Of a stretch of 64,000 nt of DNA, positions 1 through 10,209 are shown one piece after another. Position 1 is the first letter of the stretch; every line of letters starts with the position of its first letter. The stretch lies in the NCBI RefSeq assembly GCF_023159225.1, contig NC_063172.1:42103832-42167831 (forward strand). The letters run 5' to 3'. The position numbers and the translations under genes were made by a program. The notes beneath the pieces are model-generated. The model was given only the letters and a program-made list of their open reading frames with translations, ran no database searches and was not told the DNA's origin. The stretch is from Perognathus longimembris pacificus (Eukaryota > Chordata > Mammalia > Rodentia > Heteromyidae).

Positions 1-1320
1 CTAGTAATGTGCTATTGAAGAAGCATAATTTTAAACATGTTCTTAAGTTCTCCTATAAGAAGGATGTCACAGTTGGATTTTTGTTTTCTTTCAATCATTC
101 TGTATTGAGCTGTGGGAAGTAGTAGTGTGTCCTGGTTCAGTTTATAAACTTAGATCTCAGGGACTCACAAGTCACAACAGATACCCTGTCAGTTTTCAGA
201 TGTAAACAAAGGAGAAACCTGTTCTTCAGGTAGCAAATCTCAAAGATATGAACTTTGAACATGTGTCAGTCTTCTTCTGTTCTCTCCAAGGAGAGGCCAG
301 TATCTGAGACTTTACTTCCAACTGTGATACATTGTGTCACAGAGGATAAACAAGGATGCACAAGTTTCAGCCATGATATTTGGCCTTAGTGGTTTTTAAT
401 ATGACATTTTGGCCTGGAAACACTTGTTTTCAGCAAGATACAGTTACAAAGATGTCCGTCCTGTAAGTCAGAATGCCATTCATATGGTGACAGCGACTCT
501 TTTCCCCAGGTAAAAGTTGAGATCTGGTGTTTCATTTATTTGTTTGTTACTGGATAGAGGGGAGACAAAATCAACTGAATGCCACGGGTTTCCTATCAGT
601 TTCTTTGTAGCTGGTTTCTAGCTCCTCTGGGGTGCTGAAGCTTATTTATTGGAACCTGGATTTCTGACAAAAGGAAGCAATTTAACTTTTGTTCATGCAC
701 TTCTATACAGTTTGTTATTCTTCATGGAGAAGGAAAGCTGTCTAATTTATAATTTTGCTAATACTATTCCTGGATTATATCTTTTTGACATCCTCTAAAG
801 AATATTTACATTTCTCTAAGACCACTGGTCAACCCATACCTCTCTGTAATGAACCACAGTAAGTATTTTAGCTGCCCAATTGTCTGTATTCTGTATTTCA
901 ACACCCAACACTCAAATTCTGTAATTGCACTGAAACTACCCAGAAATGTAAGAATGAATGATAAAGTTATGCTCAAAATATTTGATTGAACTTCAATTTC
1001 ACATATTTGTAAGTTCTATAAAATTCTACTTTCTTTTGTATGTGTTTAGAAAAATATAAAATCTATAAAAATCTAAATTTGTGAAGTCCAGAAAATCTGC
1101 AATGGAGTGGATTTGGTACATTGTCAAAGTATTTACATATCCTTTCACTAGTTGAATTGCGACCTATCTTTGTTTTTTATTTAGAATTGCTCATGTACCC
1201 TGAAAATGAGAGACAATTTTAGTCTTCATTAATTTGGATTTTCTTTGACTCATTTACTAATCAATGAAAAATAAGTTTACACTTATATGAAAAGATAACC
1301 TATGTTAGTATCTCCAGACC
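1..1320. other. unique AT-rich DNA, no feature recognised
   Basis: I see no long reading frame, no splice-bounded exon candidate and no repeat I can name. The sequence looks like ordinary AT-rich mammalian intergenic or intronic DNA. Very old, diverged repeats could be missed by eye. Confidence 0.6.
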
Positions 1321-1345
1321 AAAATAAATAAATAAATAAATAAAT
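1321..1345. repeat. (AAAT)n microsatellite
   Basis: About six uninterrupted AAAT units. It has no adjoining SINE body, so it is probably a simple repeat rather than a retroposon tail. Confidence 0.9.
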
Positions 1346-1361
1346 ATATGCCTATGTTATT

Positions 1362-1449
1362 AAAAGTTAGGATTCTAAACTGTAAAAATGATTTAAGGTT
1401 ACCCATAAAGTCAAAATTGTAGAAGAGAAAAAAAAAAGTTAGGATTCTA
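1362..1449 (+). mobile_element. tiny retroposed insert with perfect 16-bp TSD
   Basis: The 16-mer aaaagttaggattcta occurs at 1362-1377 and again at 1434-1449. The 56 bp between (1378-1433) end in an A-rich stretch. The first copy is preceded by TT, giving the TT/AAAA site favoured by L1 endonuclease. This is the footprint of L1-mediated retroposition of a very short or severely 5'-truncated, polyadenylated RNA. I do not recognise the source RNA. Confidence 0.75.
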
Positions 1450-2093
1450 CTATTACAGAATATTTTCAACTAATACTATGTAGAGAACTGTTGCTAGAGA
1501 GACACTTTCATTGTGTGTGTTTACATGGAAGTTAAATTTTTAATAAAACAGCATACTCCCCATGGAAAAATGTTGGAAAAGATTGTCTCTAAGAACAAAG
1601 AAAAGTGGAGTTGAAAACAAATTAGTCAAAGGATTTGGGCTGATGTTCTGCATTGATTTGTTTCTTGAGTTCTTAAAACCTTTCAGTTTAATTCCTTCAA
1701 CCTAGAAAATTGCTGTGTTTTTTATTTTTTTATTCTTTCCAGTGGGAAAAGTGTACCAAATGTGTAAGAAAGAGAAAGAGATTAGACTTTAATGGACTGC
1801 ATGACTTTAGTTCTTTTATATTTTAATATAAAAGAGAACAATAACTTATTTTTGGAGCATTTATCCATTAATTAATGCTATTCTATTCTCAATGTCTGTC
1901 TGCCACAATTTGTTTTTGATAACTTCTTTATTTTTTTTATAACAATAAATGTTAAGGATTTTTTTGTAATAACTATTAAAATGAATGGTATCAGAAAAGT
2001 ATTAACATTTGTTGGGATAACTTCTCCTTGGTTATTCATTATATTATAACAAATTTCTGAAAGTGATTGAATTCCTTCAAGAATGTATTTCAT
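1450..2093. other. unique AT-rich DNA, no feature recognised
   Basis: No coding or repeat signal is seen. The only notable frame (71 codons, minus strand, 1878-2093) is AT-rich and low in complexity, with no recognisable domain. Confidence 0.55.
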
Positions 2094-3408
2094 GAATCTA
2101 GAATTTTCTTTAATTTCTTATTTATTGTCAAAGTGATGTACAGAGAGGTTACAGTTTCACATGTTAGGAATTGGATACATTTCTCTTTTTTTTTTGCCAG
2201 TCCTAGGCCTTGGACTCAGGGCCTGAGCACTGTCCCTGGCTTCTTCCCGCTCAAGGCTAGCACTCTGCCACTTGAGCCACAGCGCCGCTTCTGGCCGTTT
2301 TCTGTATATGTGGTGCTGGGGAATCGAACCTAGGGCCTCGTGTATCCGAGGCAGGCACTCTTGCCACTAGGCTATATCCCCAGCCCCATATTTCTTGTAC
2401 TGTTTGTTACCTCCTCCATTATTCCCCACTCCTCCCTCCCTCTTTTACTCTTCCCCCATGAGATGTTCATGTGGTTTACACCAAACAGTTTTGCAAGCAT
2501 CGCTTTTGGAATCGTTTGTCTTTTTATCCTGTGTCTCTCAATTTTGATATTCCCTTTCCCTTTCCTAGTTCTAATACCAGTATATACAGTATCCAGGGTA
2601 CTCAGATGAGATACAGTGATAGCACAAGGACAACCACAGGAAGGGGATACAAGAGGATCATCAACAATAGAAGCTACAGCTTCACATGGCATGTTGAAAG
2701 TAATTACAACAGTTATATATCACTCGTTTCCATAACATGGAGTTCATTTCACTTAGCATTATCTGATGCATTCATAGGTGCATAGCTATTAGGTTCTTCT
2801 GATCCTCTGCTGTGACTAGCCTAAACCTGTGCTAATTATTCTCTAGGAGGGAGACCATAGAGTCCATGTTTCTTTAAGTCTGGCTCACTTCACTTAGTGT
2901 AATTTTTTCCACATCCTTCCTTTTCCTTACGAATGGGGCAATGTCATTCTTTCTGATAGAGGCATAAAATTCCTTTGTGTATATGTACCACATTTTCCTG
3001 ATCCATTTGTCTACTGAGAGGCATCTGGGTTGGTTCCATATTTTAGCTATGACAAATTGTGCTGCGATGAACATTGTTGTGCTGGTGGCTTTAGTGTGTT
3101 CTTGTTTGTGGTCTTTTCGGTAGATGCCAAAAAGTGGGGCTGCTGGGTCTTAGGGGAGCTCTATGTTTAACCTTCTGAGGAATCTCCATACCACTTGCCA
3201 GAGTGGTTGAACCAGTTTACATTCCCACCAACAATGAAGTAGGGTTCCCTTTTGGCTATATCCCTTCCAATATTGGTAGTTTTCTTGATATAGGACATTC
3301 TTACTGGGGTGAGATTGAATCTCAGTGTTGTTCTTATTTGCTTTTCTTTTATGGCCAGTGATGTAGAGAACTTTTCATATGTCTCTTGGCCACGAATCTA
3401 GAATTTTC
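2094..3408 (-). mobile_element. 5'-truncated L1 with TSD and a nested SINE
   Basis: Read on the minus strand, this is the last part of L1 ORF2 (about 3393 down to 2870) followed by the L1 3' UTR (to about 2109). It matches the same segment of the L1 at 5349-7975. The target-site duplication gaatctagaattttc is perfect over 15 bp at 2094-2108 and 3394-3408. The insert is about 1.29 kb, including an IDL-Geo SINE (2185-2387) that landed later in the 3' UTR. The ORF2 remnant around 2874-3074 still reads as the conserved C-terminal block, with residues such as WNQPRCLS and MWYIYT. The element is inactive because its 5' part is missing. Confidence 0.95.
2185..2387 (-). mobile_element. IDL-Geo dimeric SINE nested in L1 3' UTR
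   Basis: The minus strand reads as a tRNA-Ala/ID-like left monomer (starting at 2387) with an intact B box (ggttcgattcc), then the right Geo monomer ending in actggc, then a short A tail (poly-T at 2185-2195). It splits the L1 3' UTR. The interrupted L1 sequence is duplicated imperfectly on both sides (acatttct against atatttct), an 8-bp TSD. It closely resembles the copies at 26898 and 34633, so it is a young subfamily member and younger than its host L1. Confidence 0.85.
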
Positions 3409-4401
3409 AAATCAATGTTTTCTATGTTCTAAATGTTTGTGACTATATCTTTGCCTTGTAGCTTTGTGTTAGCAGAAAACACAAATGTATCCAATATTTA
3501 AATAAGCAGCAGGGAAAGAAATATTATGCTCTTCAACTACATATATTCTAGGTAGGTTGAAAATGTTCTGAAAAATTCATTCTCAACATGGTTGCATTTG
3601 AAGAACAGAAATTTTAGTTGAACCTTTGCAAAAGTTAGAAAATAAGTTGTACCTTTTGCTTCATAATGCTTGTGCAATTTTTCAGGTGTTAGTGAAATAT
3701 TTATTTTACTTTCTGTCTGAACATTTCTTAAAGATATTAAAATGCTGAATTTGATTTGTGTCTACTATAGAGCTGAGACCAAGGGGGCTTAAATAGGGTC
3801 ACAATGTGTGGAAGCCTACCACAATTACAGACCTAAAAAAAAAAAAAGGCATCCCTCCATGAAACATTCAAGGGAACAGTGGAATATCCTCTTTTCTGCA
3901 CATGTAGTAAACAAAATATCACCATCCCAAATTGCTTAGAGGAATATCCCAACTTATGCCTGCATAGGACAGAAGGTAATAATATATTGCCTTTGTTCAT
4001 ATTGCTTGAGACATTTCAGCTTACCTTTCATCTCCTAGTTGTACTTGTTTCTTTTTTCTTTTGAGCTGCTTTTGCACTTATTTTAATCACTTCAATAAAT
4101 GTGACTTAAATTTTTTCAAAAATAGATCAGGTATTATGATGAATACCTGTAAATCTCAAGTACACAGGAGTCATGTAGATAGGAGTATATCAGAGATGTT
4201 TTGTTTTCAGCTTCATTACTGTGTCTTTCTGGAATGTACGAATGAATATTTTACCTTTGTTCATGTGCTATCCTGTCTCTCCCTTTGTCTCTGGGATTTG
4301 TTCATATTTTTTGTGTCCTTCAAGACCTGTGGGAGCCTCTTGCTTTTATGAAATGTGGATTGTTGTATATTTACTGATTAACAAAAGCTTTAGGAAATTC
4401 T
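3409..4401. other. unique AT-rich DNA with a short poly-A run
   Basis: No recognisable gene or repeat family. A 13-nt A run lies near 3835. Frames of 61-96 codons at 3879-4466 show no domain, and the last of them runs into the next SINE. Confidence 0.55.
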
Positions 4402-4637
4402 TCTGGCTTCCTCTTTTGTTTTGTTTTGTTTTGTTGCCAGTCCTGGGGCTTGAACTCAGGGACTGAGCACTGTCCCTGGTTTCTTTTTGCTCAAGGCTAG
4501 CACTTGGTGACTTGAGCCACAGTGCCACTTCTGGCTTTTTCTATATATGTGGTGCTGAGGAATCGAACCCAGAGCTTCATGTATACGAGATGAGCACTTT
4601 ATCACTAGGCCATATTCCCAGCTCTCTGGCTTCCTCT
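4402..4637 (-). mobile_element. IDL-Geo SINE with 13-bp TSD
   Basis: The SINE body lies at 4415-4624 on the minus strand. The tail is a (TTTTG)n stretch on the plus strand, that is (CAAAA)n in the element. Both monomers are present but more diverged than in the young copies; the left monomer keeps a B-box-like stretch (gaacccag on the plus strand). The target duplication tctggcttcctct is perfect at 4402-4414 and 4625-4637. Divergence suggests an older insertion than those at 26898 and 34633. Confidence 0.9.
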
Positions 4638-5348
4638 AGAATAAAACTTCAGGTGAATTTCCTTCCTTTCTTGAAATTCCTAAGTTAGGTTTTTAACATT
4701 TGTTAACAACAGAATGAATGCTTATGACATTAGACTCTTTCATGGGTTGGTTGGATGAATTAATACAAATGACAACTTTAATTCTCAACTTTAAAACAGC
4801 ACATTCATATTAATTGATTATAATCATCTGCAAATAATAGTATAGTTGAACGTGCTTTTGGTAACAGTGTAACATTATGCAGATAGTTTTTTCCTCCAAA
4901 ATGAATATGCTATTGTTCCATTTGTAGATTTGAAGTGTGAATGAAATACATTATATAAATTATTATCTTTATGCCATAAAATATTAAAAGAATTCTGTTT
5001 TCTAATATTCCTCTTTGTCAGAGTATTTAATGGATTACCTTTATGAATCTTAACAAAAATTCTCCCAGTAGACTGTTAACATACAAGTTAGTAATTCACA
5101 ATTGAAAAAGCACAAGGTCACAAATTTAGCAGTTGGAAAATCAGAATTTGACTCCTGTTTTTGTGGAAACTAGGTAATTTATATTCAGTTTTTCCTTTTT
5201 TGCCACCTACTTGCAATACTTAGATACATGCAGGGCATGAATTTAAACATAACCATGATTATGCATGGAGTACCTCTTTCTAATGACTCTGTCTTTAGCA
5301 TAGGATTCTATGAATAATGAATCATAATAAAATATAACAGCATAATAT
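4638..5348. other. unique AT-rich DNA, no feature recognised
   Basis: No gene, RNA or repeat is recognised. The 3' edge (about 5331-5342, aatataacagca) faintly resembles the sequence after the following L1 (aatataatagta), which may be a decayed target duplication. Confidence 0.5.
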
Positions 5349-7468
5349 AAAGTTGGTTTAATATACGCAAGTCAATTAATGTAATCCACCACATCAACCG
5401 GAGCAAGGTAAAGAACCACATGGTTTTATCGCTGGATGCGGAAAAAGCGTTCGATAAAATCCAGCACCCATTTATGCAAAAAGCCCTGGAAAAACTGGGA
5501 TTCCAGGGAACATTCCTGAATATAATCAAGGCAGTTTATGACAAACCAACAGCAAGCATAACTCTAAATGGTGAAAAACTAAAGCCATTCCCTTTAAAAT
5601 CAGGAACAAGGCAGGGATGTCCACTCTCTCCCCTGCTCTTCAACATAGTACTAGAATTCCTAGCCAGAGCAATTAGGCAAGAAGAGAATATAAAGGGGAT
5701 CCAAATAGGAAAAGATGAAGTTAAACTTTCTCTCTTCGCAGATGACATGATCCTATACCTAAAGAATCCCATAGACTCTACCCCCAAGCTACTAGAGCTG
5801 ATCCAAAACTTTGGCAAAGTTGCAGGATATAAAATAAACCTTCAAAAATCAATGGCCTTTCTCTATGCTAACAAGCCGAAGACCGAGGCTGAAATCAGGA
5901 AAGCAACTCCTTTTGCAATAGCTCCCCAAAACCTAAAATACCTAGGAATAACCTTAACCAAAGAAGTGAAAGACCTCTTTGAAGAGAACTTTAAAAGCTT
6001 GAAAAATGAAATTAAGTCAGAACTAAGAAAATGGACAAACCTCCCATGCTCCTGGATTGAGAGGATTAATATAATCAAAATGGCAATATTGCCAAAGGCT
6101 ATCTACAAATTCAATGCAATACCCATTAATATCCCAACACCATTCTTTAATGAAATAGAGGAAGCAATCCAGAAATTCATATGGAACAATAAAAGACCTA
6201 GAATAGCAAAAACACTCCTAAGCAGAAAGAACAGTGCTGGAGGAATTACAATACCCAACTTCAAGCTGTAGTAATAAAAACAGCTTGGTATTGGCACCGG
6301 AACAGGCCTGAAGACCAATGGAACAGAATTGAAGACCCAGAATTAAACCCACAGAACTACGCCTACTTAATCTTTGATAAAGGAGCTAAAACAATAGTAT
6401 GGAAGAAAGATAGCCTCTTTAACAAGTGGTGCTGGCAAAACTGGCTCAACACATGCAACAAACTAAAACTAGATCCTTATATATCACCCTGCACCAAAAT
6501 CAATTCCAAATGGATTAAAGACCTTGAAATCAAAACAGGCACCCTGAAAACACTAAGGGAAGGAGTAGGAGAAACACTTGGGCTCCTTGGCACAGGACAG
6601 AACTTCCTTAACAAAGACCCTGAAAGGCTACAAATCAAAGAAAGGTTGGACAAATGGGACTGCATCAAACTGCAGAGCTTCTGCACGGCAAAGGACATAG
6701 CTCTCAAGATAAACAGAAAGCCCACAGACTGGGAGAAGATCTTTACCGGACATTCAACAGACAAAGGCCTCATCTCTAAAATATATGCAGAACTAAAAAA
6801 ATTACCTTCTTCCAAAGAAGGTACCGCAAAGAACCCATAGCCCCCTCATCAAGTGGGCTAAAGACTTACAAAGAGACTTCTCTGATGAGGAAATGAGAAT
6901 GGCCAATAGACATATGAAAAAATGCTCTACATCACTGGCCATAAAGGAAATGCAAATCAAAACAACATTGAGATTCCATCTCACCCCAGTAAGAATGTCA
7001 TATATCAAGAAAACTAATAATAACAATTGTTGGAGGGGATGTGGCCAAAAGGGAACCCTACTTCATTGTTGGTGGGAATGTAAACTGGTTCAGCCACTCT
7101 GGCAAGCAGTATGGAGATTCCTCAGAAGGCTAAATATAGAACTCCCCTAGGACCCAGCAGCCCCACTGTTGGGTATCTATCCAAAAGCCCACAAACAAAA
7201 TCACAGTAATGCCACCAGCACAACAATGTTCATCGCAGCACAATTTGTCATAGCGAGAATCTGGAACCAACCCAGATGCCCCTCCATAGATGAATGGATC
7301 AGGAAAATGTGGTACATATACACAATGGAATTTTATGCCTCTATCAGAAAGAATGACATTGTTCCATTTGTAAGGAAATGGAAGGACTTGGAAAAAGTTA
7401 TACTAAGTGAAGTGAGCCAGACCCAAAGAAACATGGACTCTATGGCCTCCCTTATTGGGAATAATTAG
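5349..7468 (+). pseudogene. L1 ORF2 remnant (reverse transcriptase, broken)
   Basis: The longest open piece, 5420-6271, is 283 codons of the reverse-transcriptase domain. [14 protein letters not shown] lies near its N-terminus, [13 protein letters not shown] follows, and the catalytic FADD motif sits at residues 106-109 (5735-5746). The frame breaks at 6271, where a deletion of about 13 nt removes the YYKA region found in related copies. It then continues in other frames (6285-6840, 6893-7150, 7169-7468). The C-terminal part keeps the [18 protein letters not shown] cysteine-rich block at about 7020-7080. The natural end is the TAG after LIGNN at about 7468. Endonuclease and ORF1 are absent. 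In an intact L1 this protein nicks DNA and reverse-transcribes RNA; this copy cannot. Confidence 0.93.
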
Positions 7469-7841
7469 TACAGGTTTAGGCAAGCCATAGCAGAGCATCA
7501 CAAGTCCCAATAGCTATACCCTTAGGAACACATAAGATGATGCTAAGTGAAATGAACTCCATGTTATGGAAACAATTGATATATCACAGTTGTAACTACT
7601 TTCAACGTCCTATGTGTATGTGTAGTTTCTATTATTGATGATGTTCTTGTATCACCTTCCTATGGTTGTGCCTACACTATCTCTGTAATCTTATCTGAGT
7701 ATATTGGAAACCGTGTTTACTGGTATTGGAAGTAGGAAATTCAAAGGGAATACCAAATTTGAGAGACACAGGGTAAAAAAAGAGAAATAACTACAAAAGC
7801 AATACTTGCAAAACTGTTTGGTGTAAGTGAACTGAACACCT

Positions 7842-7873
7842 GGGGGGGGAGGGGAAGGGGGGAGGGAGGGGGG
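7842..7873 (+). repeat. G-rich polypurine tract in L1 3' UTR
   Basis: Runs of eight, four, six, three and six G are separated only by single or double A. This fits a G-quadruplex motif on the sense strand of the L1. L1 3' UTRs of other mammals carry comparable tracts. Counterparts occur as C-rich tracts in the minus-strand L1 fragments and as a G10 run at 50146-50155. Confidence 0.85.
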
Positions 7874-8199
7874 CATGAGGGACAAGGCAACAAACAGTAC
7901 AAGAAATGTATCCAATGCCCAACGTATGATACTGTAACCTCTCTGTACATCAGTTTGATAATAAAAATTTGAGAAAAAAAGAAGAATATAATAGTAACCC
8001 TAGTGATACTATTAATCAATAACAAACAATATATTCCTATATATGAATATAAATAATATAATAACTTAACTTAAGGAAATATTTTATTTGATTCTTGAAA
8101 GTGTTATTTTGTAATTGAGAATAGTCTTTTAAACTCTAGGCAAAAGCAGGAAATAATTATAAAATGTTATTTGTATGTCAATTTAAGCCAAAATATGTT

Positions 8200-8347
8200 G
8201 AGTATGTTAGTATGTGCTTGTACTCCTCAAAATGGAGAGAACAAGGAAGGAAGATCCCAAGTTTAAGGCCAGTTTAGTTTTATAGTGAGTTCCAGTCCAG
8301 CCTTGTCTGCAATATCAAGACCCTGTTTCAAAAGAACAACAAGAACA
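8200..8347 (+). mobile_element. old B1 (7SL-derived) SINE
   Basis: The order of diagnostic phrases matches B1: a GTGCTTGTACTCC promoter region, then aaggccagttt, gtgagttccagtccagcc, then gaccctgtttcaaaag running into an A-rich tail. It is strongly diverged, so it is an old copy. No clear target duplication is visible. Confidence 0.75.
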
Positions 8348-8922
8348 ATTTTTGAAAAATCAAAAATGCCTATATACAAAGAAACAAAATAATAAAAAAT
8401 ATATTTGCATTAAAAATCATTCTGTTAAATTATGACACATATGACATCCTATTAAGATGTAACTTCATATATATTAAACCCATGTCTTTTGTATGGTTAT
8501 CGAATATTTGAAGAAAGTGTAGTATATAAGGAATGCAATTTTGATATTTTTTGGTAAAACTTGCTTTTGCACTTGATTCATATTGCTGCAATATTTGTAC
8601 TTTTAAATCACTTTTCACAATTTAGTTTAAATTCTCATGTCAACCTTCCAATGATGTACATTTGCCTCAAAAATATACCTTGCCTCTGTGTTCTTAATAG
8701 AAGCTTCCTAAACTAATATATGATTCCTTTCTGAAAGATCATTTGAAGTAAATACCAAATGCAAAGAATAATTAAATCTACAAACTGATGTATATAAATT
8801 CAAATTCTGGGTAAATGGGTTATTATATTCTCTAAAGATGAGAGGCTAATGTATACATATCCTCTGAACACATAAGCAATAACAAAAGAATAACAGTAAT
8901 TGAGATTGGAGAGTCTTTCAGA
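8348..8922. other. unique AT-rich DNA, no feature recognised
   Basis: No coding potential or known repeat is seen. Confidence 0.5.
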
Positions 8923-9012
8923 GAAATGGGGATATAGCTGAACAGGTTAAATACTTCCCGGCAAGCATAAGACCCTGAGTTCAAAATAGAGGAGCTCTAA
9001 AATTATCAAACT
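8923..9012 (+). mobile_element. old ID-like tRNA-derived SINE monomer
   Basis: The stretch ggggatatagctgaacaggt resembles an ID/tRNA-Ala A-box region. About 35 nt later, gaccctgagttcaaaat resembles the B box. No Geo monomer follows. Divergence is heavy and a clear tail is lacking, so this is probably an old monomeric ID-type copy. Confidence 0.55.
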
Positions 9013-9589
9013 TTATGAAAAAAGAGGGAAGATTTTACTGGCATATAATATGTGATGTATACAAGTTATAGTTAAAGTCACTTTCTGTAAACAGTCTAAA
9101 TATATTTAAAGTTATTAAAATAAAATTTTGCATTAAGGTTTCATGGACAATCACCATAGTAGAGATACCAATTATTTTCACATTTTTAGTATAATGTTTC
9201 ACTGAATGTCTGTGTTTTTCTTCAATGTCATCAAAAATCTAAATCTATCTTGCTTATTTGGCAAAAGATATTACCAATAAATGAATTATTCAATTCATCA
9301 GATACATAAATTGATACTTGTTTAGACTAGCAACTTCTTTAATGTTCTACATTTTAATGCTATCAACCAGAAGCAGAATACTTATCATAACATATTTTCA
9401 AATATTTAATGAAAATGCCACCAAATCAACATAGGAGTTTACCAGAACGCATGAAGAAGCTGATATTCTTTCAAGTCATATGATTTTCTAGATGTGAAAT
9501 TCAAATAGTCTTGTTCCCATCACAGTCAATTTTACATAACAATTGCAATAGCTCATGCCTTATTTCCTCTACAAGCTAAATTCTCTGGG

Positions 9590-9695
9590 GCTGGAGTCAT
9601 GCTTAATCCATTTTCATGTAACATTCTGTGCCTCCTATGGAGCCAGGCACATAATAGTGACTTCGAATATGCTAATTGTTTTTCATGTTTATATC
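9590..9695 (+). mobile_element. possible MIR/L2-type ancient repeat
   Basis: The stretch ending gccaggcacataatagtga resembles the conserved 3' end shared by MIR and L2 (cctggcacatagtaggtg). Only this short core supports the call, and the rest is too diverged to judge. Confidence 0.35.
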
Positions 9696-9754
9696 CTACT
9701 GAGTTCAAATGGTTTAACCAATCATTTACCAAGTTTTGTTTGAGAGCTAACCAA

Positions 9755-10209
9755 GGAAACAAGTAATTTTTAATTTTCTTTATTGTCAAAGTAAAGTATA
9801 GAGGGGTTATAGTTTCATATGTAAGGCAGTGAGTACATTTCTTATCCACCTAATTACCTCCTCCCTCATTTTTCCCTCGCCTCCCTGCTCCTTCTTCCCC
9901 TTTCCCCTGCATGAGTTGTACAGCTGTTTACCCTAAATAGTTTTTATAAGTATTGCCTTTGGAATGGTTTGTCTTTTTATCCTTTGTCTCTCAATTTTGG
10001 TATTCCCTTTCCTTTCCCTAGTACTAATGCACATATGTATATACAGTATCCAGGGTACTAAGATCAGATATAGTTATAGCCAGGGTAAAACCAGGGGAAG
10101 GGAATATGAGAGAATAAAAAAGAAGAAAAAAAGGGTACCATTTCACATGGCATGTTCAAAATAATTACAAATAACTACCAATAATACCATTTGGGAAACA
10201 AATAATTTT
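9755..10209 (-). mobile_element. short L1 3' UTR insertion with 16-bp TSD
   Basis: 9771-10193 read on the minus strand is L1 3' UTR, including the C-rich (G-rich in the sense orientation) tract around 9870-9910. It ends in a short A-rich tail. The flanks duplicate ggaaacaagtaatttt (9755-9770) and ggaaacaaataatttt (10194-10209), with one mismatch in 16. It is a severely 5'-truncated insertion with no coding sequence. Confidence 0.93.

Larger units (their letters stand above)
5349..7975 (+). mobile_element. 5'-truncated L1 (ORF2 + G-rich 3' UTR)
   Basis: The element starts inside ORF2, just upstream of the reverse-transcriptase core, at the same point where the copy at 23236 reads ttcaatatacgc. 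It continues through the ORF2 stop near 7469 and a roughly 500-bp 3' UTR to an A-rich end at about 7975. The 3' UTR contains a pure G/A tract (7842-7873) and ends with AATAAA-like signals, typical of L1. Flanks share only an imperfect 12-13-bp repeat. Frameshifts in ORF2 make it non-autonomous. This copy is the most complete 3' end of the G-tract L1 lineage in the window. Confidence 0.95.

Noticed and set aside
2067..2785. Several 80-106 aa frames
   Set aside because: All translate the L1 3' UTR and the nested SINE in non-biological frames.
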